A stretch of DNA of 14,256 nucleotides from JBIYSM02 sp044759095 (lineage in GTDB: Bacteria; Bacillota; Bacilli; Brevibacillales; Brevibacillaceae), in NCBI RefSeq assembly GCF_044759095.2, contig NZ_JBIYSM020000065.1, positions 1 to 14,256 on the forward strand, in the 5' to 3' direction. Both the position numbers and the translations under genes were made by a program. Below the pieces are notes generated by a model. The model was not told where the DNA came from, ran no database searches, and saw only the letters and a list, made by a program, of their open reading frames with translations. This document shows, piece after piece, positions 1 through 6,915 of this stretch (the first letter of the stretch is position 1; every line of letters starts with the position of its first letter).

Positions 1-84
1 CTTCGCCAGCCGTAGTAGCAGTATTGACAATATTTTCATTCATCAGTGATGCCGTGAACGCGGCATGGAAGTCTTATACACTGA

Positions 85-119
85 AAGAAGCCACCTTTCC
101 CGATGGAAGGCGGCTTCTT
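85..119. terminator. Hairpin terminator downstream of the C26-type hydrolase gene
   Basis: AAGAAGCC (85-92) pairs perfectly with GGCTTCTT (112-119), and the inner arms CCTT/AAGG extend the stem around a CGAT-type loop. The hairpin lies 26 bp beyond the stop of the minus gene ending at 145, so it most likely terminates that operon. The tail is only moderately T-rich on either strand (TCTATTCTTTC on plus, TTCTTTC on minus), so it could serve both directions. Just outside it, at 61-92, is sequence resembling the intergenic repeat seen at 10959-11005. Confidence 0.65.
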
Positions 120-144
120 CTCTATTCTTTCTGCTGTGGAATGG

Positions 145-879
145 CTAGTTGACAGCCAGCTTCAACTGCTTGGTTTTGTTAACGAACGCTGCAGCCAGCT
201 TCAGCATGTTGTCATCATGCGCCCACATACGTTCCGGATGCCACTGCACTCCCACGTATAGCCCGTCGAGACTTTCAATCGCCTCTATCACGCCGTCAGC
301 AGCCGTACCCGTTACCTTAAATCCAGGAGCTACGTCTTTTACTGCCTGGTGGTGGGATGTGTTAACCAGGATTTCCGTTCTTCCCAGCGCTTCTGCAATC
401 ATGCCGGGCTGCAGTTGAACCTTGTGCGCTCCGTATTGGCGGGAGCCCTTCTGTGCGTGCTGGAAGGCTCCCGGCACCTGGCTTGGGATGTCCTGGATCA
501 GCGTGCCGCCAAATGCTACGTTCATGATCTGCATCCCGCGGCAGATCCCGAGGATTGGCTTCTTCAGTTCCCTCGCCAGCCTGATGACTTCCAGCTCGGC
601 GAGGTCGCGTTCATATTCGATTTGACCCAATCCCTGGAGCGGCTCTTCTCCATAAAGGTGGGGGGCAGGGTCGTCTCCACCTGTCAGGATGATCCCGTCC
701 AGAGATTCCACGATGTCTCGAAATGGCGCGTCGGAAATGGACATCAGAGGCAGGATGAGCGGTGTTCCACCGGTGCGGGCAATCCCGTCCACGTACCCCG
801 ATCCGACATAGAAGAACTGATCCAGGTTGTTGTTCGGAAAATACATCTTGGTACACGCGACGCCGATGAGAGGACGCAC
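145..879 (-). CDS. Gamma-glutamyl-gamma-aminobutyrate hydrolase family protein (peptidase C26, PuuD-like)
   Basis: This is a class I glutamine-amidotransferase-fold hydrolase that, by family, cleaves gamma-glutamyl amide bonds in the cytoplasm. Numbered from the longest open frame (GTG at 888, 247 aa), it has GGDD at 71-74, the nucleophile elbow GICRGMQ with Cys116, and the catalytic His217/Glu219 pair in VQWHPE, so the triad is complete. I place the start at the GTG at 879 (244 aa): GGGAG lies 8-9 bases upstream, whereas the GTG at 888 abuts it. The gene begins 12 bp after the stop of the peptide-binding lipoprotein gene, and its ribosome binding site overlaps that TAG, so the two are probably co-transcribed and coupled. 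The true substrate (gamma-Glu-GABA, gamma-glutamyl peptide or a murein-derived peptide) cannot be read from the sequence. The pairing with a peptide-binding protein favours an imported peptide. Confidence 0.92.
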   Translation of the reverse strand: MRPLIGVACTKMYFPNNNLDQFFYVGSGYVDGIARTGGTPLILPLMSISDAPFRDIVESLDGIILTGGDDPAPHLYGEEPLQGLGQIEYERDLAELEVIRLARELKKPILGICRGMQIMNVAFGGTLIQDIPSQVPGAFQHAQKGSRQYGAHKVQLQPGMIAEALGRTEILVNTSHHQAVKDVAPGFKVTGTAADGVIEAIESLDGLYVGVQWHPERMWAHDDNMLKLAAAFVNKTKQLKLAVN

Positions 880-891
880 GAGATTCACTCC

Positions 892-2520
892 CTATTTCTT
901 TTCATTGGATGCGTACTTGAAGTCGATGAAGCCCAGCGCGTCGATTACGACGTCTTTGACCCCGTCCTGTTTCACCCATGCATAGGTGTAGTAGTAGATC
1001 GGCAGGGCAGGCATTTCGTCCATGACGATGGCATCAGCCTTCTTGAGAATCTCCGTGCGCTTTGCCACGTCGCCCTCTTTCGCAGATTGCGCTAGCAGGT
1101 CGAGGAACTCCTTGTTTTGCCATTTGGAGGTGTTCAATCCTCCTTTGAAGACTTCAAGGAAGTTGATCGGATCGTTGAAGTCGCCAATCCAGCTGCCTCG
1201 TCCGATCTGGAAGTTGCCTGCTTTCATGTCCTCGCGATGGACTTTGTTTTCCTTGTTCACGAGCTTCACTTCGATGCCAAACGCTTTTCTCCACTGGTCT
1301 TGAATGACAGTGGCAATTCGCTGGTGAACTTCGCTCGTGTTATAGGATATGGTGATTTCCGGCAATTTGCTTATTCCCAGCTCTTTCATGCCTTCAGCCA
1401 ACAGCTTCTTCGCTGTTTCCACGTCGCCGTCCTTGATGTAGCCGTCCGGTTTGAGCGCCATGGTCGGAGGCAGGATGCCAAGCGCCGGCGAACTCTTGTA
1501 TTGTACGACATTGTCTGCGATTTCCTGGCGGTTTACGGCATAGGAGAACGCTTGACGAATCTTCTTGTTGTTGAACGGCGGTTTCGTCGTGTTGAAGATG
1601 TACCAGTAGGTGCCGGCCGTTGCCTGGGTTTGCAGCTTGCCTGAATCTTTCAGCGCACCCATAGCATCCAACGGCAGGTCGCCCAGCGGAGAGCCGGCCC
1701 AATCCAAGTCGCCCTTTTCAAACATGGACAGTTCGGTATTGGCATCCTCAATCATGTTAAACGTCAACTTGGACAATTTCACCGTGTCTTTGTCCCAGTA
1801 CTGTTCGTTCTTTTCCATCTCAATGACGGATTTGTGTTCCCATTTTTTCAGTACGAACGGACCGTTTCCTATGTAGGTGTCAGGACTTCCCGCCCATTCC
1901 TTGTTCGCTTCCACCACTTTTTTGTTAACCGGGAGGTAGGTGACGGACGCCACCAATTCCGGGAAGAACGGTGCCGGGTTTTCCAGTGTAACCACGAGCG
2001 TCTTGTCGTCGGTTGCTTTGACCCCGACATCTTCGGCCTTGGCCTTTCCTGCGTTGTACGCTTCCCCGTTTTTCAGGTAGTAGAGCTGATACGCATAACC
2101 GGAAGCGGTTTCCGGGTTGAGCACGCGCTTCCAGGCGAATTCGAAATCCCCTGCGGTCACTGGATCCCCGTTGCTCCACTTGGAATCTCGCAGATGGAAA
2201 GTGTACGTCAAGCCGTCAGGAGACACCTCGTATTTTTCTGCGACGGATTCCTTGATTTTGCCGTCGACGCCAACGCGAAGCAAACCATCAAATGCAGCGC
2301 GGGCGATGGACATGGATGGAATGTCTTCGGCCAGACCAGGGTCGATGGTGGACGGCTCACCGGAGCCCAGGTTCACCTTCATCTCTTGCGGCGCGGCGGC
2401 AGGAGCGGCAGGAGCGGCCGGGGTTTGGGCCGGTTGTTGCGCCTGCGGCGAAGAACAGCCCGCGAAAGCCAAGCTAGCTGTAAGCAACACACTTAACGAG
2501 AATTTATGCAGCGATTTCAT
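892..2520 (-). CDS. Oligopeptide ABC transporter substrate-binding lipoprotein (OppA/DppE type, SBP_bac_5)
   Basis: This is an extracytoplasmic peptide-binding lipoprotein of 542 residues, the usual OppA length. The start is the ATG at 2520, preceded by GGGGG about 6 bases upstream. The frame is open to 2565, but that extension (MLWFFKKENYK...) would put 15 residues before the signal peptide. The signal peptide MKSLHKFSLSVLLTASLAFAGC ends in a lipobox with the lipidated Cys at residue 22. An Ala/Pro/Gln-rich linker follows (about 23-46), then a full SBP_bac_5 domain with blocks such as YTFHLRDSKWSNGDPVTAGDF and GNGPFVLKKWE. No permease or ATPase genes are adjacent, so it is an orphan binding protein here and must dock on a transporter encoded elsewhere. 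Its only operon partner is the C26-type hydrolase. Confidence 0.95.
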   Translation of the reverse strand: MKSLHKFSLSVLLTASLAFAGCSSPQAQQPAQTPAAPAAPAAAPQEMKVNLGSGEPSTIDPGLAEDIPSMSIARAAFDGLLRVGVDGKIKESVAEKYEVSPDGLTYTFHLRDSKWSNGDPVTAGDFEFAWKRVLNPETASGYAYQLYYLKNGEAYNAGKAKAEDVGVKATDDKTLVVTLENPAPFFPELVASVTYLPVNKKVVEANKEWAGSPDTYIGNGPFVLKKWEHKSVIEMEKNEQYWDKDTVKLSKLTFNMIEDANTELSMFEKGDLDWAGSPLGDLPLDAMGALKDSGKLQTQATAGTYWYIFNTTKPPFNNKKIRQAFSYAVNRQEIADNVVQYKSSPALGILPPTMALKPDGYIKDGDVETAKKLLAEGMKELGISKLPEITISYNTSEVHQRIATVIQDQWRKAFGIEVKLVNKENKVHREDMKAGNFQIGRGSWIGDFNDPINFLEVFKGGLNTSKWQNKEFLDLLAQSAKEGDVAKRTEILKKADAIVMDEMPALPIYYYTYAWVKQDGVKDVVIDALGFIDFKYASNEKK

Positions 2521-2548
2521 TTGAAGCCCCCTTTTGTAATTTTCTTTC

Positions 2549-2578
2549 TTGAAAAACCAAAGCATGATTAAATAATAT
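2549..2578 (+). promoter_or_regulatory. Candidate sigma-A promoter for the serine hydrolase gene
   Basis: TTGAAA (2549-2554), an 18 bp spacer and TAATAT (2573-2578) form a plausible promoter 57 bp before the gene at 2635. Its -10 lies inside the -10 of the opposing promoter at 2572-2600, so the two would compete for polymerase. Confidence 0.4.
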
Positions 2579-2600
2579 TATCTTATGAAAATTTTGTCTA
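2572..2600 (-). promoter_or_regulatory. Sigma-A promoter for the peptide-binding lipoprotein operon
   Basis: Read on the minus strand, TAGACA (2600-2595), a 17 bp spacer and TATTAT (2577-2572) each match the sigma-A consensus at five of six positions. It lies about 50 bp upstream of the ATG at 2520. Confidence 0.6.
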
Positions 2601-2634
2601 CACTCGTCGTCTCTACGACTAAGGAGCTGGTGCC

Positions 2635-3441
2635 ATGCTTTCCTCCCTCGCTGTCCCGATTCAAGAGCTGCTGAGCAAGGCCGGCGGTGAATGGGGCATT
2701 GTCCTCGAAGACCTGACAACAAAAGACCGCTGGACGCTTAACGAAGACCAGCGCTTTTTCGCTGCCAGCTTAATCAAGGTGCCGATCATGACGGCCGTGT
2801 TTACGGAAGCATACGCTGGCAAATTCGCTTTTGAAGACAAGCTGAAGCTGCGTCAGGAAGACCTCGTCGGCGGCAATGGCGTCCTGCAGCACATGACCCC
2901 CGGCACAGAGCTGACCATCCTGGATCTTGTGACTCTGATGATCATTCAAAGCGACAATACAGCCACCAACATCATGATTGACCTCGTTGGAAAGGAACCG
3001 ATCCGTGAGGCGATGCGGAAGACAGAAATGGCCAACAGCCAGTTTTACAACAAACTGATGATTGTCCCGGCTGAGCTTGTGGGATACAACGAGGTGACAG
3101 CTGCTGACATGGCCAGCCACCTGCGGTACCTGGCGACAGGAAAAATCATTTCCTACAACAGCTGCCTGCAGATGATCAACATCCTGAAAAAACAACAGCT
3201 CCGTGACTCCATTCCGCTTCATTTGCCCGATCCGGAAGGCGATGTGATCGGCGCCATCCAGAGGTGGGAATTTGCGGGCAAATCCGGTTCCGTGACCAAC
3301 ATTCAGCACGATACGGGAATTCTGTACATCGGCCAAAACGCGATCACGGTCTGTACCCTATCCAAAAACGTGGAACCCATATTGGCCCGCGACACGATGG
3401 GGCGAATCGGACGACTGGTCTACGAATTGTATACGCGGTAA
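2635..3441 (+). CDS. Serine hydrolase of the class A beta-lactamase fold (Beta-lactamase2 type), no export signal
   Basis: This 268-residue protein has the three signature motifs of penicillin-recognising serine enzymes in order: SLIK (Ser45 nucleophile, Lys48), SDN (106-108) and KSG (216-218). The start is the ATG with AAGGAG 8 bases upstream. Two features argue against a true secreted beta-lactamase. There is no signal peptide, since the N-terminus runs straight into the domain. The omega-loop stretch (about 142-158) is short and lacks the E-x-x-L-N deacylation motif: aligning on VTAADMASHLRYLATG leaves no Glu166/Asn170 equivalent. It is better described as a DD-peptidase-like or esterase-like relative, probably cytoplasmic or exported by a non-classical route. 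It diverges from the peptide-uptake unit and has its own terminator at 3483-3522. Confidence 0.88.
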   Translation: MLSSLAVPIQELLSKAGGEWGIVLEDLTTKDRWTLNEDQRFFAASLIKVPIMTAVFTEAYAGKFAFEDKLKLRQEDLVGGNGVLQHMTPGTELTILDLVTLMIIQSDNTATNIMIDLVGKEPIREAMRKTEMANSQFYNKLMIVPAELVGYNEVTAADMASHLRYLATGKIISYNSCLQMINILKKQQLRDSIPLHLPDPEGDVIGAIQRWEFAGKSGSVTNIQHDTGILYIGQNAITVCTLSKNVEPILARDTMGRIGRLVYELYTR

Positions 3442-3446
3442 AATGA

Positions 3447-3480
3447 CCCCGAACCCTTTCCAAGTAACTGTATGGGATGT
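3447..3480. repeat. Short copy (A) of the CTGTATGGGATGT intergenic element
   Basis: CCCCGAAC, 13 intervening bases, then CTGTATGGGATGT (3468-3480) reproduces the core of the longer elements at 10939-10971 and 13939-13972 without a gap. Only this core is kept: the GC hairpin and the AT-rich linker are missing, and the terminator stem begins 3 bp later. It lies between the stop at 3441 and the terminator of the serine hydrolase gene. Confidence 0.7.
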
Positions 3481-3482
3481 TG

Positions 3483-3522
3483 AAAGAGCAGTCGCCTGAG
3501 AACCAGGGCGATCTGCTCTTTT
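3483..3522 (+). terminator. Rho-independent terminator after the serine hydrolase gene
   Basis: AAAGAGCAG (3483-3491) pairs with CTGCTCTTT (3513-3521), and CGCC-TG pairs with CA-GGGCG inside. The stem ends in a run of six T's on plus (3519-3524). It lies between convergent genes. The minus side has only a weak T-tail, so it is stronger for the plus gene. Confidence 0.85.
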
Positions 3523-3544
3523 TTCTGGCGAACGGATCTGATGA

Positions 3545-4837
3545 TTACTTTTCCAGAATCAGTTTACTGGATTCATAGGCGCTGGAGAACGAAAGCTCCG
3601 AAAGCTGCCCCTGCCCTTCGCACCAGTCACCGGCAAAAAACAGGTTGCGGTAATCCGGCAAAAAGATTGGCATCGGTTTTTGATTCATCGTCCATTTGAT
3701 TTCCTGCACGACGGCGCGAGTGGAAACGCGCGGGACGACCAATTCTTCGCGCCAGCCGGGGAAATGCTTGTCGTACAGCTGCTCGATTTCCGCTTTCCGC
3801 TGCTCCATGCTCTCTTTGTTCCCCACATCCGATTGATTGATGTACGCTGTCGCCTGCAGCAGCTGTCCCCCTTCCGGCACGCAGGTCGTGTCATAGTAGG
3901 AGATATCCGTGATAAAGATGTTGTTTTGCTTGTCGTAAATGTACGTGTACGGAACATCGATGCGTGTTTTCAAACCGACGTCGTACACCACGACATAGGT
4001 AGGATCGTAGTTGGCGTACTGGCTGATGGCATGTTCCAGCTTGGTATCCTTGAACGCCTTTACCATCTCTTTCGGAGGGATGCAGCTTATGAACTCGTCT
4101 CCGGTGATTTCTCCTTCCGCTGTGATGGCCGCCATCACGCGATCATCTTCCACCCGGAACGCTTCTACTTTGGTTTTGGTCATGATCGTTCCGTTATGTT
4201 GCTGGATCACCCGGACAAACTCGTCGATCAACGCCTGCCACCCGCCGCCGATGTATGCAACCGGCTTGTTGGTGGTGAACAGTCGTCGATAGTATTGAAA
4301 AAAGACATCGGAAGGAATTTTTTCCGGCTCGCGGGTAAAAAAGTTGGAGGAGGCAAGCGTCAGCATCATTTCCTGGACGTCCTCGCTTACGTTTTTTCTC
4401 TCCATCCACTTTTGAATGGAGAGATGAGGATGCCCCGTCTCCATCTTCAACATCGTCTTTAAAACCTCAAAGGTAAACTTTACCTTATCCAAGCCCTTCA
4501 GTACCTTCGTACGGAACAGACCCTGTACATTGGCCGGAACGGCAGTCAGATCGTCGCCCAAGTCGTACTTGGCTTTGTTGGGATTGAAGTCCTGCCAATC
4601 GATATGGAGATCCAGTTCTTTTTCAAACGTGCGCAGCACGGAAGTATCTCGACCGTAAATGGCATGTGCGCCAAAATTAAAGTTGAAACCTTTAATCTTC
4701 AGTGTTACGGCTCTGCCCCCCAGCGCTCCGCGTTCAAGCAACGCAATTTTTTTCCCCCGGGAAGACAGGTAGGCAGCAGCAGACAAACCGGCCAAACCTC
4801 CGCCTACGATAACGACATCATAATGATTGGTTGACAT
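3545..4837 (-). CDS. FAD-dependent oxidoreductase, phytoene desaturase/amine oxidase-like
   Basis: This 430-residue flavoprotein has an N-terminal Rossmann dinucleotide motif, VVIVGGGLAGLSAA (GxGxxG at 12-17), with Glu35 in LLER to bind the ADP ribose. The phytoene-desaturase-like GGRAVT follows at about 41-46. A C-terminal FAD-binding block, NLFFAGDWCEGQG, starts near 398. The length and the GDW motif fit the NAD(P)/FAD-dependent carotenoid desaturase and retinol saturase superfamily. No carotenoid synthesis genes are nearby, so the substrate is unknown. I use the ATG at 4837 because GGGAG lies 7 bases before it; an in-frame TTG at 4843 abuts the ribosome binding site. A TTGACT at 4910-4905 on the minus strand could be its -35, with only a poor -10 at a suitable distance. 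The gene diverges from the dipeptidase gene. Confidence 0.9.
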   Translation of the reverse strand: MSTNHYDVVIVGGGLAGLSAAAYLSSRGKKIALLERGALGGRAVTLKIKGFNFNFGAHAIYGRDTSVLRTFEKELDLHIDWQDFNPNKAKYDLGDDLTAVPANVQGLFRTKVLKGLDKVKFTFEVLKTMLKMETGHPHLSIQKWMERKNVSEDVQEMMLTLASSNFFTREPEKIPSDVFFQYYRRLFTTNKPVAYIGGGWQALIDEFVRVIQQHNGTIMTKTKVEAFRVEDDRVMAAITAEGEITGDEFISCIPPKEMVKAFKDTKLEHAISQYANYDPTYVVVYDVGLKTRIDVPYTYIYDKQNNIFITDISYYDTTCVPEGGQLLQATAYINQSDVGNKESMEQRKAEIEQLYDKHFPGWREELVVPRVSTRAVVQEIKWTMNQKPMPIFLPDYRNLFFAGDWCEGQGQLSELSFSSAYESSKLILEK

Positions 4838-4959
4838 AAACAATCTCCCTTACCTGTCACACAAGATTTCAATATTCCCTAGAATAATGGATGAATAAGC
4901 TGGAAGTCAACCATAAATGAACTATGTCTATTGTTATACTGAATATACCAATTAATTCC

Positions 4960-4988
4960 TTTTCAAACCACCTGATTTCCGTTACAAT
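4960..4988 (+). promoter_or_regulatory. Candidate promoter of the dipeptidase gene
   Basis: TTTTCA (4960-4965), a 17 bp spacer and TACAAT (4983-4988) lie 36 bp before the TTG start at 5025. The -10 matches five of six positions, but the -35 is weak. I see nothing else distinctive in the spacer 4838-5024, which is AT-rich. Confidence 0.35.
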
Positions 4989-5024
4989 ACCTGACAAATC
5001 CCGTACAGAAGAAGGTGACGAGTC

Positions 5025-5687
5025 TTGCTGCAAACTCCGATTCCTATAGAAGAGAACAATGAACCCTTGGTTTCTCTGGCATATTATTCCCCCCGCATTA
5101 AGGTCTACCCCTTCTATTATCATCAAAAAATAAACGGTTCCTTGCCGGATTGTTACGTACGGGCGGGAGTGGCAGAAAGGCTGGTACAGGCGGCGGAAAG
5201 GCTGGACGACGGTTACACCCTTGTGGTGCTGGACGGCTGGCGGCCGTTGTCTGTACAACAAGCTCTCTACGATCAGTTCAAAAGCGTGCTGTTGGCCCAA
5301 GGTTGGCGGGAGGGGGAAGAGTTATTTGCCGAATTGAGCAAATACGTAGCGAAACCGTCCGTAGAACCTGACAGGCCGTCCCGCCATTTGACCGGGGGCG
5401 CAGTGGATGTGACGATTGCGGGTCCCAACGGCTGGCTCGACATGGGTACTGCCTTTGACGACTTCACGGAGCGTGCCCGTACTCACTATTTCGAACAAGT
5501 GGACAAGCCTGACGATCACGCCCTTTACATACGGACAAATCGACGGCTGCTCCACCGGCTGATGGCAGAAGCGGGCTTTACCAACTACTCCGAGGAATGG
5601 TGGCACTACGATTTCGGCAATCAGGCCTGGGCTCTGCAAACCGGACAGCCTGCCGCCCTATACGGAGGCATACTTTCGCTGGAATAG
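5025..5687 (+). CDS. D-alanyl-D-alanine dipeptidase (VanX/DdpX family, peptidase M15D)
   Basis: This 220-residue zinc dipeptidase would hydrolyse free D-Ala-D-Ala in the cytoplasm. Every VanX catalytic feature is visible: Arg73 in DGWRP (VanX Arg71), SRHLTGGAVD giving zinc ligands His121 and Asp128 with the standard seven-residue spacing, and EEWWH giving the general base Glu191 and zinc ligand His194. There is no signal peptide, as for VanX. The start is TTG at 5025, with GAAGGTGA about 6 bases upstream and no better start nearby. No vanH/vanA ligase or VanRS genes are present, so this is more likely a housekeeping or amino-acid-recycling enzyme (E. coli DdpX-like) than a glycopeptide resistance gene. 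It sits near other peptide-related genes (145-3441). Confidence 0.92.
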   Translation: MLQTPIPIEENNEPLVSLAYYSPRIKVYPFYYHQKINGSLPDCYVRAGVAERLVQAAERLDDGYTLVVLDGWRPLSVQQALYDQFKSVLLAQGWREGEELFAELSKYVAKPSVEPDRPSRHLTGGAVDVTIAGPNGWLDMGTAFDDFTERARTHYFEQVDKPDDHALYIRTNRRLLHRLMAEAGFTNYSEEWWHYDFGNQAWALQTGQPAALYGGILSLE

Positions 5688-5693
5688 GAAAAA

Positions 5694-5714
5694 ACCAGAG
5701 AGCTTGTCTCTGGT
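5694..5714. terminator. Bidirectional terminator between convergent genes
   Basis: ACCAGAGA (5694-5701) pairs perfectly with TCTCTGGT (5707-5714) around a GCTTG loop. On minus it is followed by six T's (complement of 5689-5694), a strong terminator for the three-gene operon ending at 5732. On plus it is followed by TCTTTGTGATTTT, adequate for the dipeptidase gene. Confidence 0.85.
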
Positions 5715-5731
5715 CTTTGTGATTTTACGGC

Positions 5732-6859
5732 TTACTGTTCATTTCTTTTCGTCATCTGCTGCCAAACGGTGCCGCTGGCCGCCTCGCCGCTTTCGATCCG
5801 CTCCAACGCCATTTTGATTTGCAAGCGAACTTCGAATTCGGGATCGTCCTGTGCTGCACGCAGGGCAGGGAGTGCTGATTCATCGCCCACTTCGTGCAAG
5901 AAGCGGGCTGCCCGCCATCGCACCAGCTTGTTCGGATCCTGCAGCGCGTTGCACATCGGACCGATCGCTTTCGGGTCTCCCAGATCGGAGAGGGTGTCCC
6001 CTGCCGTGCGGCGTACGGAAACGGATTCGTCCTTCAGCGCTTCAAACAGGTATGGCAGAACCGCATCGCCGCCGACCATCCCCAGATAAACGACAGCCAG
6101 ACGGCGTATGGATGACTTGGGGTCATGCAAGGCCTTTACCAAAACCGGCAGCTGCGCCTCCGTGGGTTCCATCCGCTCCAGCGCGGCATACCGCTTCTGC
6201 CAATCAGGATCATCCAGCATCTCGGCGGTCACGACTGGCTTATTCTCTTCCACCGGTTCCGGCAGCTGGCCATTCGCCTCCATGGCCTGTTCAACCAATC
6301 GTTCAACCCGCTCCTGCGGGTAGGCGGCGTCAATCTCCTGCGCCACTTCTTCACCTATCTCTTTCAGGTCTCCGTAACGGATGCCGTGCTCCTCCCATTT
6401 TCGCTCCATGATCAGGTTGGGAGATGCAGATCCCGCCATGACGGCCGCTTTGCCGAAGCGCTCGGGAAGGGCAGCGCGAACCTGCTCTGTGCCTGACGTC
6501 ACTTTTACCTGCATGGGAATTCCGCGAAACATCTGAATGTAGACCTGCGCCTCTCCCCATGCCTTTTCCTCAGAATTCGGGGTCAGAACCGGCAAGTCTC
6601 CCGCCTCGCCGAAAACCTCTCTGGCCTGCGTCAGAATGCTTTGCCAATCCGCATTTGATTTACGTTCCAGCGCCAGGAAATCGGCCGCGTGAAAAACACC
6701 GGTCACGCCCTCGATAGCCAGCAGTCTTTTGATCAGCTCAGGAGCCGATTCCATCCGGTCTTTTCGGTAATCTTTCTGAACGCCGTGCGGCAACCGCTCG
6801 TCGACGTTCAGCTTCATCGTATTGGGACTGGGTGTCGGTTCGATCGATAAGAGTTTCAT
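5732..6859 (-). CDS. NifU_N-domain plus HEAT-repeat protein (conserved virulence factor C family)
   Basis: This 375-residue cytoplasmic protein has two parts. Residues 1-85 form a NifU/Nfu N-terminal domain, starting with the characteristic IEPTPSPNTMKLNV. Residues about 218-355 form four HEAT/PBS-like repeats, each with a DPxxxxRxxA-type turn (PKSSIRRLAVVYLG, ESVSVRRTAGDTL, PNKLVRWRAARFL, PEFEVRLQIKMAL). The arrangement matches the Bacillota family named after staphylococcal CvfC. It has no CxxC cluster-binding motif, so it is unlikely to be a Fe-S scaffold; the HEAT surface suggests protein binding. The start is ATG at 6859 with AAGGAG about 9 bases upstream. It is the last gene of the HxlR operon, 56 bp after the GalT-like gene, and ends at a strong terminator. 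Its molecular function is not established. Confidence 0.85.
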   Translation of the reverse strand: MKLLSIEPTPSPNTMKLNVDERLPHGVQKDYRKDRMESAPELIKRLLAIEGVTGVFHAADFLALERKSNADWQSILTQAREVFGEAGDLPVLTPNSEEKAWGEAQVYIQMFRGIPMQVKVTSGTEQVRAALPERFGKAAVMAGSASPNLIMERKWEEHGIRYGDLKEIGEEVAQEIDAAYPQERVERLVEQAMEANGQLPEPVEENKPVVTAEMLDDPDWQKRYAALERMEPTEAQLPVLVKALHDPKSSIRRLAVVYLGMVGGDAVLPYLFEALKDESVSVRRTAGDTLSDLGDPKAIGPMCNALQDPNKLVRWRAARFLHEVGDESALPALRAAQDDPEFEVRLQIKMALERIESGEAASGTVWQQMTKRNEQ

Positions 6860-6915
6860 ACCCCTTCACTCCTTCGTACAACAATCACTTCCGTACCGCT
6901 ATGGTAACACATTCC

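Noticed and set aside
1..43. Minus-strand frame beginning MNENIVNTATTAGE and running off the left edge
   Set aside because: There is no ribosome binding site before the ATG at 43 and only 14 codons are visible. A plus-strand frame ending at 49 is equally unsupported. The left 48 bases remain unassigned.
49..66. Small inverted repeat ATGCCG/CGGCAT
   Set aside because: A 6 bp stem without a T-run, in unassigned sequence. I cannot give it a role.
349..1095. Long plus-strand frame across the C26 and lipoprotein genes (also 1117-1644 and 1834-2496)
   Set aside because: Antisense shadows of well-supported minus genes. They have no family resemblance and no ribosome binding sites.
2770..3336. 188-codon minus frame inside the serine hydrolase gene
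   Set aside because: Antisense shadow. The plus frame has the catalytic motifs and a ribosome binding site.
3680..4462. 260-codon plus frame opposite the FAD oxidoreductase
   Set aside because: Antisense shadow with unnatural His/Arg/Val-rich composition, contradicted by the intact flavoprotein on minus.
4869..5300. 143-codon minus frame overlapping the dipeptidase start
   Set aside because: It overlaps a gene with a complete VanX active site and has no recognisable domain.
5025..5687. Vancomycin resistance gene cluster
   Set aside because: Only the dipeptidase is present. No ligase, dehydrogenase or VanRS genes flank it.
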